Shown here: positions 46,820-54,066 of the stretch, piece by piece
Position numbering within the stretch: the first letter of the stretch is position 1
How the letters are laid out: every line of letters begins with the position of its first letter
NCBI RefSeq assembly: GCF_001552615.1
Contig: NZ_BCRN01000019.1
Coordinates: forward strand, 1-64,000
Direction of reading: 5' to 3'
Source: Millisia brevis NBRC 105863
GTDB taxonomy: Bacteria; Actinomycetota; Actinomycetes; Mycobacteriales; Mycobacteriaceae
Length of the DNA: 64,000 nt
Made by a program: the position numbers and the translations under genes
Notes under the pieces: generated by a model
The model's database searches: none
Seen by the model: only the letters and a program-made list of their open reading frames with translations
Told to the model about the DNA's origin: nothing

Positions 46820-47785
46820 GTGAGTTCGCTCTCCCCCACGTCGACGGCCGCGAAGATCACGACCGAACCGCAATATGTCGAGGCGCCGCTGAGCGTTGCC
46901 GCGACCTTTCTGGTGCTGACCATCAACGACGGCGACGCCGCCCTGGCGACCGCCCGAGCGGTGGTGGCCGCGACCGGCGACCTGATCAAAGACATTCGCA
47001 GCCGCTCGCTGCACGGCAATTTCACCTGCAATGTCGGGATTTCCCGGCGCGTCTGGGACGGTCTGACCGCCGGCGCGCCGCTCCCCGCGGAACTGGCCGA
47101 ATTCCGGGAGATCAAAGGAGCCGAGCACACCGCGGTCTCCACCCCCGGTGACCTGCTCTATCACATCCGCTCGGAGTCGGCGGACCTCAACGTCGAATTC
47201 GAGAAGCTGCTGCTGGAGGCATTCGGCGGCGCGGTGACCACCGTCGACGAGGTCACCGGCTTCCGCTACTTCGACGGGCGTGATCTGCTCGAGTTCATCG
47301 ACGGCACCGCCAACCCCGAGGGCGCCGACCTCGCGGTATCGACCCTGGTCGGCGACGAGGATCCCGCCTATGCGGGCGGCAGCTATGTCGTCATCCAGAA
47401 GTACCTGCACAACCTCGGCGACTGGCGCAGGGAGTCGACCGAGACGCAGGAGCAGATCATCGGCCGGACCAAGTTCGACAACGTCGAGCTACCGGATGCG
47501 ACCGAGGGACAGAAGTCCCACAAGACGCTGTGCACGATCACCGACGCCGCCGGCGAACACGACATCCTGCGCGACAACATGCCCTTCGCCCGCCCCGGCC
47601 GCGGTGAGTACGGCACGTACTTCATCGGCTACTCGCGGCACGTCTGGGTGATCGAGAAGATGCTCGAGCGCATGTTCATCGGCGATCCCCCACCGCTGCA
47701 CGACCGCATTCTCGACTTCTCGACCGCGGTCACCGGGGCGAGCTTCTTCGTCCCGCCGCGCGCCTTCCTCGCCGGCCTCGGCTGA
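46820..47785 (+). CDS. Dye-decolourising (Dyp) type heme peroxidase
   Basis: A 321-residue Dyp peroxidase of the bacterial B-like class. The distal Asp motif FIDGTANP (about 155-162) and heme-binding region (GEYGTYFIGYSRHVWVIEKML) are clear. GTG start with GGAGG five bases upstream. There is no twin-arginine signal, and no C-terminal encapsulin targeting extension, and no encapsulin gene follows. Function is presumed peroxide removal or aromatic oxidation in the cytosol. Confidence 0.92.
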   Translation: MSSLSPTSTAAKITTEPQYVEAPLSVAATFLVLTINDGDAALATARAVVAATGDLIKDIRSRSLHGNFTCNVGISRRVWDGLTAGAPLPAELAEFREIKGAEHTAVSTPGDLLYHIRSESADLNVEFEKLLLEAFGGAVTTVDEVTGFRYFDGRDLLEFIDGTANPEGADLAVSTLVGDEDPAYAGGSYVVIQKYLHNLGDWRRESTETQEQIIGRTKFDNVELPDATEGQKSHKTLCTITDAAGEHDILRDNMPFARPGRGEYGTYFIGYSRHVWVIEKMLERMFIGDPPPLHDRILDFSTAVTGASFFVPPRAFLAGLG

Positions 47786-47792
47786 TCACGCC

Positions 47793-49001
47793 TCAGCGCC
47801 CGTCCGGCCCGGCCCGATCGGGTTCGCGGGCGGCGGGCAGCACCCCGAGGGCGAAGATCGCGGTGACCCCGACGATCAGCAGGGCGCGCAGCAGCCCGAT
47901 GTGGTCGCCCAGGAAGCCGAGCAGCGGCGGGCCGGCGAGGAAGGCGGTGTAGCCGATGGTCGCCACCACGCTCATCCGGGCGGACGCGCGTTCCGGGTCG
48001 TCGGCGGCGGCGCTCATGCCGACCGGGAAGCCCAGGCTCGCGCCGAGTCCCCAGATCGCCGCGCCGACGAAGGCCAGGACCGGGCCGCCGAAGGAGACCA
48101 GCAGGGCGCCGACGATCGCGCAGGCGAAGAGCACCCGCAGCACCGCGACCCGCCCGTAGCGATCGAGCAGCCCGGTGCCGACCACGCGGCCGAGGGTCAT
48201 CGCGATCAGGAACGTCGCGTAGCCGAGCACGCCGACCCAGCGCGGCAGGTCGTAGCCCTCGGCGAGCGCGGTGGCCAGCCAGTCGTTGGCGGTGCCCTCG
48301 GTGAACGCCGCGGCCAGCACGATCAGACCGATCAGCAGGGTGCGCGGCCGTGTCCACTCCGACCGGCCACCGCCACCCGCCGGCTCCTCGACGCGCTCGT
48401 CGACGAGGAAGTCTCGGCGGAACCAGCCGGCGAGCGCGCAGTAGAGCGCGACGATCACCGCGAGGTGCACCAGCAGCGATATCTCGAAGCCGCTGGCGAG
48501 CGCGCCGATCAGTGCGCCGAGCACCGTGCCCACGCTGAAGGCGGCGTGGAATCGCGGCATGATCGAGCGGCCGAGTCGACGTTCGACCAGCGCGGCCTGC
48601 AGGTTCATCGACACGTCGTAGATCCCGTTGGACATGCCGGCGACGAAGAAGCCGACCACCAGCACCGGCAGCGAGTGCAGAACGCTGATCGCGGTGCCGA
48701 TCACCAGCAGGCCGACCGACATGCCGAAGCCTGCGGTCACCAGCACCCGGGAGCTGCCGAAGCGGCCGACCAACCGGCCCGAGATCGGTAGACCGATCAT
48801 CGCGCCGGCGGAGACCGCGAGCAGCGCGGCGCCGAGCGACCCCGGTGTCAGATTCAGCGCGGCGCGGATGTCGGGGATGCGCGAGAGGAATCCGACCAGC
48901 AACATGCCGTTGATCCCGAACGCGGCGTACACGCTGTTGCGCGCGGCGATCACCTCGCGATCGGCCGCGCTGCCCACCCCGTCGATGCCGGTCGCGTTCA
49001 T
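47793..49001 (-). CDS. MFS transporter
   Basis: A 402-residue transporter with about twelve hydrophobic segments, grouped six and six around a charged central loop (about 200-220: RRDFLVDERVEE). The loop has a GRLVGRFGSSRVLV motif A equivalent. Sequence resembles sugar-efflux or quinolone-type MFS proteins; no substrate is visible. The ATG has AGGGG within ten bases. It is convergent with the Dyp gene and divergent from the XRE operon. Confidence 0.85.
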   Translation of the reverse strand: MNATGIDGVGSAADREVIAARNSVYAAFGINGMLLVGFLSRIPDIRAALNLTPGSLGAALLAVSAGAMIGLPISGRLVGRFGSSRVLVTAGFGMSVGLLVIGTAISVLHSLPVLVVGFFVAGMSNGIYDVSMNLQAALVERRLGRSIMPRFHAAFSVGTVLGALIGALASGFEISLLVHLAVIVALYCALAGWFRRDFLVDERVEEPAGGGGRSEWTRPRTLLIGLIVLAAAFTEGTANDWLATALAEGYDLPRWVGVLGYATFLIAMTLGRVVGTGLLDRYGRVAVLRVLFACAIVGALLVSFGGPVLAFVGAAIWGLGASLGFPVGMSAAADDPERASARMSVVATIGYTAFLAGPPLLGFLGDHIGLLRALLIVGVTAIFALGVLPAAREPDRAGPDGR

Positions 49002-49104
49002 CCCCCACCCCTTCCGCCGCATTGCTCGCCGAACGCGACCCCGCTCTCGCAGCTCACCCCACACAGTGCCATACCACCGCCCCGATTCCCGAAGTCAAAG
49101 ACGC

Positions 49105-49159
49105 TTGACACGATGACAAGTGAGTTTTACATTCGGGATATGACAAGCAAGCTTTCCAT
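49105..49159 (+). promoter_or_regulatory. Strong promoter with 18-bp direct repeats before the membrane/XRE pair
   Basis: Consensus -35 TTGACA (49105-49110), 17-base spacer and -10 TACATT (49128-49133). Two direct repeats share ATGACAAG-N2-AG-N-TTT-N-CAT, the first at 49113-49132 (in the spacer and -10) and the second at 49140-49159 (over the start point). The repeat spacing of 27 bases and position suggest operators for the XRE protein encoded two genes on. Confidence 0.65.
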
Positions 49160-49190
49160 CACGACCTCCGAGGGAAAGGCAGGGGCCGTC

Positions 49191-49574
49191 ATGACCACAC
49201 CCCGTCCGGCTCACCGTTATCTGCGCGATCTGGCGATCGCGATCGTCGTCTACTGCGCCCTGCTCGCCCTGTCGCTCTTTCTGATCGGCCGGGTATCCGA
49301 GGGCATCGTCCAATGGCTGGTGATGATGATTCCGCTGCCCGCGCTGGTAGCGGTGGCCGTTGCGGTGCTGCGCCAGATCCGCGGCAGCGACGAATTGGAA
49401 TCCCGGATCACCATCGAGGCGATGGCGATCGGATTCGCGATCGGCTCGCTGGCGACCTTCACCTACGGCCTGCTGCAGATCGCCGGTGCGCCGAATCTGT
49501 CGTGGACGCTGGTCTGGCCGGTCTACGCGGCCGGCTGGATCATCGGCACGGCGGTCGTCCGGCTGCGGTACTGA
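49191..49574 (+). CDS. Small membrane protein upstream of XRE regulator
   Basis: A 127-residue membrane protein with four hydrophobic segments (about 13-33, 42-62, 78-98, 105-124). It resembles the membrane partner often paired with small XRE regulators in actinobacteria (DUF2178-like). The ATG has AGGGG about five bases upstream. A longer start, ATG at 49140, lies exactly six bases after the TACATT -10 and could be used by a leaderless mRNA, adding 17 residues. It is followed 18 bases later by the regulator gene. Confidence 0.75.
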   Translation: MTTPRPAHRYLRDLAIAIVVYCALLALSLFLIGRVSEGIVQWLVMMIPLPALVAVAVAVLRQIRGSDELESRITIEAMAIGFAIGSLATFTYGLLQIAGAPNLSWTLVWPVYAAGWIIGTAVVRLRY

Positions 49575-49592
49575 CATCCGCCGGTACCCGAG

Positions 49593-49787
49593 ATGGACAA
49601 CATCGTTCGCCGGCTGCGCACCGAGCGCGGCTGGACCCAGGCGGAACTGGCCGAACACCTAGGCGTCAGCCGCCAGACGGTCAACTCCCTCGAGAAGGGC
49701 CGCTACGACCCCAGCCTCCCGCTGGCCTTCCGGATCGCGCGAGTCCTGGGCAGGCCGATCGAGGAGATCTTCCTCGACGAGCAGTAA
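49593..49787 (+). CDS. XRE-family HTH regulator (YozG-like)
   Basis: A 64-residue Cro/CI HTH regulator: MDNIVRRLRTERGWTQAELAEHLGVSRQTVNSLEKG, with the typical TQAELA and QTVNSLE helices. Complete HTH with a short C-terminal helix (GRPIEEIFLDEQ). With the membrane protein it resembles two-gene XRE/membrane systems that sense membrane stress. It most likely binds the direct repeats in the promoter. Confidence 0.9.
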   Translation: MDNIVRRLRTERGWTQAELAEHLGVSRQTVNSLEKGRYDPSLPLAFRIARVLGRPIEEIFLDEQ

Positions 49788-49798
49788 CGTCACCACCC

Positions 49799-50596
49799 GT
49801 GGATCCCTCGAGCCGCGGCATCCTGTTCCCGGCCCGCCTGCCGACCTTCCGGCGCATCGAGCCGGCGGCGGCATTGGCCGAGGTCGTGCGGTGGTTCTGG
49901 ATTCCGGAATGGGATATCGCACCCGGCCGGGTCTCCCGCCAACATGTGGTCGCCTTCCCCGCGTGCAACCTGGTGATCGGCTCCGACGAGGTCGGTCTGG
50001 CCGGGCCGTCGACCACCGCCGGCCATCGGGATCTGGTCGGTACGGGGTGGGTGGTCGGAGCTCTCCTGCGGCCCGCGGCCACCGCGGCCTTCGTCGACGA
50101 CCCGGCCGCGATCCGGGACTCCTACCAGCCGGTCGATCTGCCGACCCCGGTGATCGATGCGGTGCGCACCGCGATGGCCGGGCCGGCGCCGCAGCGCTAC
50201 GACGCCGCGATCGCCGCGTTCGGAGGCTGGCTGTCCGAAACGGTGCCGCCGCCGCAGGCCGAGGCGGTGCTGGCCAACCGCATGGCCGACCTGCTCGACG
50301 CCGACCCGACCGTCCGCACGGTCGAGGACGCCGCCGCCCGTCTGCACACCTCCGCACGCACGCTGCAACGGCTGGCGAAGCGGTACGTCGGGCTCTCCCC
50401 CGGCGCGATGATCCGACGCCGCCGTCTACAGGAGGCGGCCGAGCGGGTGCGCACCGAGCCGACGCTCGATCTCGCAGTGGTGGCCGCCGACCTCGGCTAC
50501 GCCGACCACGCCCATCTGACCAAGGACTTCCGCACGGTGCTCGGCTTCACCCCGAGCGCCTACCGGGCCGCCGAACCGCCCCGCACCGACTCCTGA
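49799..50596 (+). CDS. AraC-family transcriptional regulator
   Basis: A 265-residue regulator. The N-terminal domain (about 10-150) has an AraC-type sensor-like fold with WFWIPEW and ACNLVIGSDE. The two C-terminal HTHs (about 165-250) are present: TVEDAARLHTSARTLQRLAKRYVGLSP and DLAVVAADLGYADHAHLTKDF...GFTPSAYR. GTG start is 11 bases after the XRE stop, so it may share that transcript. Its 3' end overlaps the convergent DUF2127 gene by 37 bases. Confidence 0.86.
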   Translation: MDPSSRGILFPARLPTFRRIEPAAALAEVVRWFWIPEWDIAPGRVSRQHVVAFPACNLVIGSDEVGLAGPSTTAGHRDLVGTGWVVGALLRPAATAAFVDDPAAIRDSYQPVDLPTPVIDAVRTAMAGPAPQRYDAAIAAFGGWLSETVPPPQAEAVLANRMADLLDADPTVRTVEDAAARLHTSARTLQRLAKRYVGLSPGAMIRRRRLQEAAERVRTEPTLDLAVVAADLGYADHAHLTKDFRTVLGFTPSAYRAAEPPRTDS

Positions 50597-51378
50597 TCGG
50601 ACCCCACCGGCCCGGCCGATCGCTCGATCTCGATCAATGACCGGCCGTGCAACTGCGCCTCCCGTGCCGCCAGGCCGCCGCGCACGCCGAACAGCCGCTT
50701 CGTCCACACCAGGTAGACGACCAGGAAGACGTTGACCACCAGCGCGGCGACCCGCAGGAAGGTGATCCGGTCGATCAACTCGTAGACCTCGAAGGGAATG
50801 AATATCGAGGTCGCGACCACCGCGACGTATTCGCCCCAGCGTTTGCCGGACCACAAGCCGATCGCCTCGACCAGTTCGAGCGCACCGAGCGCGAGGACGA
50901 ACAACCCGATCCCGAGGATCGTCGAGGTGCCGGCGTTGAGCACCGACTCGATGCGATGCATCATCGGCAGATCGCCGATCGTGACACCCAACCGGTCGGC
51001 GATCGGCTGCAATAGCGGCACATAGGACTCGACCGTCGACTGCAGGTGCGCGCGCTGCCCCTGGAACCACCAGATCCCGGCGGCCAGGGCGATCAGGATC
51101 ACCCCGCGCAGCAGCCGTTCGACGGCGAGAACCCGCAGGATGACCAAGTCCCGCAGGGCGGCGCCGCGCAGCACCATCGGGGCCTGGTCGGCGGGCCCGC
51201 TCCCGTGCGGCTCGCCGAGTACGTAGTCCCCGCAGCGCAGGCATCGCCAGGCGGTCCCGCGCGGGGCCTCGACCGACAGCCGCCCGGCCAGATCGGCCTC
51301 GGTCGGGGCATAGGTGACGTGCCCACGAATCCCGCAGGCCACCAGGTCGAAACCGTCGCGCACGTCGCGAGCGCTCAT
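50560..51378 (-). CDS. DUF2127 membrane protein with zinc-ribbon-like N-terminus
   Basis: A 272-residue membrane protein. About four hydrophobic segments (about 85-105, 150-172, 180-200, 215-235) match DUF2127. The N-terminal part (about 1-60) has CLRCGD and a second Cys, hinting at a small metal site or redox pair. Function unknown. Overlaps the AraC gene convergently by 37 bases, so antisense effects are possible. Confidence 0.75.
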   Translation of the reverse strand: MSARDVRDGFDLVACGIRGHVTYAPTEADLAGRLSVEAPRGTAWRCLRCGDYVLGEPHGSGPADQAPMVLRGAALRDLVILRVLAVERLLRGVILIALAAGIWWFQGQRAHLQSTVESYVPLLQPIADRLGVTIGDLPMMHRIESVLNAGTSTILGIGLFVLALGALELVEAIGLWSGKRWGEYVAVVATSIFIPFEVYELIDRITFLRVAALVVNVFLVVYLVWTKRLFGVRGGLAAREAQLHGRSLIEIERSAGPVGSDQESVRGGSAAR

Positions 51379-51403
51379 GTCGGCAAATCTACGCTCGCCG
51401 CCG

Positions 51404-52918
51404 TCAGGCGGTTTGTTTGCGCACCAGGGTGAAGATGCCCGCGGAGGCGACCACCAGCAGGCCGGTCGCGATCATCGAGGCGGTCGCCGCGCCGGCGTCG
51501 AAGGCGGTCGCGGCCGCGGTGACCAGATCCGACGAGGCCGGCTCGGGCAGCGTCCGGGCGACGTCGACCGCGCCGGCGAGGGTTTCGCGGGCGGCGGCGG
51601 CCTGCTCAGCGTCGATACCGGCCGGCGGCTGCAGGGTGCCGCGGTAGATGCCGGTCAGCACGCCGCCGAGGACGGTGACCCCCAGGACGGTGCCCAGCTC
51701 GTAGGCGGTCTCCGAGACCGCGGCGGCCGCGCCGGCCTTGGTGGGCGGCACATTGGCCAACATGATGTCGTTCGAGGTGGTGCCGGTCGCGCCGGAGCCG
51801 ATCCCGATCAGCAGGTAGGCGATCGCGATGGTGGCGATGGTGGCGCTGCCGCTGGTCGCCGCGGTGAGCGCGTAGGCGGTCGCGGCCAGCAGCAGGCCGG
51901 TGACCAGGGCGATCCCCGGGCGCACATATCGCACGATCCGCACGACGGCGAAGCCGACGATCACGTTGGCGATCGCGCCGGGCACCAGGGCCCAGGCGGC
52001 CTGGAAGGGCGTCAATCCCGCGATCAACTGCAGGTGCTGGGCGGCGAAGAAGAGGAAGCCGGTGATGCCCATCAGGTTGACCAGGTTGGCCAGGATCGAG
52101 CCGGTGAATCCGGGGTTGCGGAACAGGCGGATGTCGAGCATCGGGTTCTCCCGGTGCAGCAGCCGGTACGCGAGCAGCGCGCCGGAACCGACCCCGATCA
52201 GCAGTCCGGCGACGGCGATGACGTCGACCCCGTGACCGGCGACGTGCTTGATCGCGTAGACCATCGGGGCGAGGGTGGTCGCCGACAGCACGATCGAGCC
52301 GATGTCGACGGGCCCCGGGTCCGGGTCGCGGTACTCGTCGATCAGCTTGGGTGCGCCGAGCAGCAGCGGGATCGACAGCGGCACGGCCAGCAGGAAGATC
52401 GCCGGCCAGCCGAAGCCGCCGACCAGCCAGCCGCCGATGATCGGGCCGAGCGCGGCGCCGGAGGCGAAGCCGGTGGTCAGCACGGCGATCGCGATACGTC
52501 GCCGGCTGCGATCGTGGAACATCGAGCGGACCAGCGAGTGTGTGGCGGGCAGGATGACCGCGCCGAAGACGCCGGTGGCGATGCGCGCGGCGAGCAGCAG
52601 TTCCGCGGTGGGCGCGAAGGCCGCGCCGATCGACGCCAGGGCGAAGCCGCCGACGCCGACCATCAGGGTGCGGCGCCGGCCCAGGCGGTCGCCGAGATTG
52701 CCGCCGGCGACCAGCAGGCTGCACAGGACCAGCGGGTAGACGTCGATCAACCACAGTTGCTGGGTCGCGGTCGGCTGCAGGTCGGCGGCGATCGCCGGCA
52801 GCGCGAAGTTGAGCACGGTGTTGTCGATCGTCACCAACAGCACGGGAAGTAGGAGCAGCCCGACGGCCACCCATGCGCGATTCCCGGCCCGTGCGGCGGG
52901 AGCGATATCAACAGTCAC
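51404..52918 (-). CDS. MFS multidrug transporter, DHA2 (EmrB/QacA) family
   Basis: A 504-residue proton antiporter with fourteen predicted membrane segments. It shows GRRRTLMVGVGGFALAS (motif A), ILPATHSLVRSMFHDRSRRRIAI and GPIIGGWLV (motif C). It exports drugs or toxic lipids. The GTG start lies six bases after TACAGT, which overlaps the TetR-type operator, so it is probably leaderless and repressed by the divergent TetR gene. Confidence 0.9.
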   Translation of the reverse strand: MTVDIAPAARAGNRAWVAVGLLLLPVLLVTIDNTVLNFALPAIAADLQPTATQQLWLIDVYPLVLCSLLVAGGNLGDRLGRRRTLMVGVGGFALASIGAAFAPTAELLLAARIATGVFGAVILPATHSLVRSMFHDRSRRRIAIAVLTTGFASGAALGPIIGGWLVGGFGWPAIFLLAVPLSIPLLLGAPKLIDEYRDPDPGPVDIGSIVLSATTLAPMVYAIKHVAGHGVDVIAVAGLLIGVGSGALLAYRLLHRENPMLDIRLFRNPGFTGSILANLVNLMGITGFLFFAAQHLQLIAGLTPFQAAWALVPGAIANVIVGFAVVRIVRYVRPGIALVTGLLLAATAYALTAATSGSATIATIAIAYLLIGIGSGATGTTSNDIMLANVPPTKAGAAAAVSETAYELGTVLGVTVLGGVLTGIYRGTLQPPAGIDAEQAAAARETLAGAVDVARTLPEPASSDLVTAAATAFDAGAATASMIATGLLVVASAGIFTLVRKQTA

Positions 52919-52924
52919 CGCGCT

Positions 52925-52943
52925 ACTGTACCGGACGTCCGGT
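52925..52943. promoter_or_regulatory. TetR operator overlapping the DHA2 promoter
   Basis: A perfect 14-base palindrome ACCGGACGTCCGGT (52930-52943) abuts TACAGT (52925-52930, minus), the -10 of the DHA2 gene. The TetR gene starts 33 bases to the right. A TGGACT element on minus (52947-52952) may be the -35. Repression of the transporter is the natural reading. Confidence 0.75.
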
Positions 52944-52976
52944 GCAGTCCATGGTGAATCTCGTTACCATGGCCCG

Positions 52977-53546
52977 ATGGAGCCGGAGAGCACGACGCGG
53001 GAGACCATCCTCGACGCCTTTCGCGACCTCGTGGTCGAGGACGGGGAGCGAGCGGCGACCATCGCGGCGACCGCCGCGCGCGCGGGTGTCTCCAAGGGCG
53101 GATTGTTCTACCACTTCCCCAGCCGTGACGCCCTCGCCGACGCCTTGATCCTGCGCCTGGCCGCGGTCAACGCCCAGCACTGCGAACGCATCCGCACCGC
53201 CGCCGAGGGGCCGATCGCCTACTTCCTGCGCGACGCGATCGCCCTGGGCACCCCGCTCGACCTGGCGTTGACCGCCGTCACCCGGCTCGACCAGTCCGGC
53301 CGCCATCCCGAGGCGCGACCCGCCCTCGAAGCGGTGGTCAACCAGTGGCGCGACACCCTGACCGACGTTCTCGGCGATCCGGTGGTCGCCCGCATCGTCC
53401 AGGTCCTCGGCGACGGACTGTTCTTCAACAGCAGCCTCGCCGGCTCGTCCGACGCGGTGGTCGCCTCGCGGGTCACCCCGGACGAACTCGAGCACATGAT
53501 CGCCACGATCGAGTCGATGTCCGCGCCTTCGCCGTCGCACCCCTGA
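52977..53546 (+). CDS. TetR-family transcriptional regulator
   Basis: A 189-residue regulator with the TetR HTH (TIAATAARAGVSKGGLFYHFPSRDAL, about 24-50) and a C-terminal ligand domain. TACCAT lies six bases before the ATG, suggesting leaderless transcription and supporting this start over others. It is divergent from the DHA2 pump and presumably represses it, with the pump substrate as inducer. Confidence 0.93.
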   Translation: MEPESTTRETILDAFRDLVVEDGERAATIAATAARAGVSKGGLFYHFPSRDALADALILRLAAVNAQHCERIRTAAEGPIAYFLRDAIALGTPLDLALTAVTRLDQSGRHPEARPALEAVVNQWRDTLTDVLGDPVVARIVQVLGDGLFFNSSLAGSSDAVVASRVTPDELEHMIATIESMSAPSPSHP

Positions 53547-53610
53547 CCCCGGAGGACGTCCCGAACGTGCGACAGGTCACACCAACGTAGTAGATACGTG
53601 CTCACATGCG

Positions 53611-53635
53611 CACGCATATTATCTGCGTATGCGTG
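53611..53635 (+). promoter_or_regulatory. ArsR operator and leaderless promoter
   Basis: An inverted repeat CACGCATA-N9-TATGCGTG overlaps TATTAT (53617-53622), the likely -10, and the ATG at 53629 (six bases on). Such repeats are typical of ArsR/SmtB operators, and the overlap with the start codon is diagnostic of tight autoregulation. No clear -35 was seen. Confidence 0.7.
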
Positions 53636-54066
53636 AAGATAACCGATCATGCAGCTTCGGACCCGATAGCGCGTACGTCGATCTGGCGGCCGAGGTCTTC
53701 CGGCTGCTCTCGGACCCGACCAGGATCCGGATCATCCTCGCCCTGCGCGACCACGGGGAGCTGTCGGTCAACCAGCTCGCCGAGGTGATCGGCAAGACGC
53801 CGACCACGACGTCCCAGCACCTGGCCAAGATGCGCTGGGGCCGGGTGGTCGGGGTACGCCAGGACGGCACCCGGGTCTTCTACCGACTGATCGACGACGA
53901 GGCCCGCGAACTGGTGGCACTGGCGGTCTTCCACGCCGAACGCGCCCTGGGTGACGGCACCGCGCACGAGCGGGCCGGCGTGCCCGCGGACGCGGTTCCC
54001 ACCGCGCCGCGCTGCCCGGTCGCCCGCCCGACCGGCCCGAATACGAACGAGGAGACCGCCCCGTGA
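53629..54066 (+). CDS. ArsR/SmtB-family metal sensor
   Basis: A 145-residue winged HTH regulator (SVNQLAEVIGKTPTTTSQHLAKMRWGRVV, about 46-74). A His-x10-His pair (102 and 113) near the C-terminal helix resembles the alpha5 metal site of SmtB/NmtR sensors, but the Asp and final Glu/His positions are not conserved. The tail has a CP motif. It is the first gene of the operon with the CtpD-like P-type ATPase, overlapping in GTGA, so it senses the exported metal. The metal is not clear; Fe, Co or Ni are likely. Confidence 0.88.
   Translation: MREDNRSCSFGPDSAYVDLAAEVFRLLSDPTRIRIILALRDHGELSVNQLAEVIGKTPTTTSQHLAKMRWGRVVGVRQDGTRVFYRLIDDEARELVALAVFHAERALGDGTAHERAGVPADAVPTAPRCPVARPTGPNTNEETAP

Noticed and set aside
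46820-47785. Dyp peroxidase as an encapsulin cargo
   Set aside because: There is no encapsulin gene next to it and the protein ends right after the heme domain without a targeting extension.
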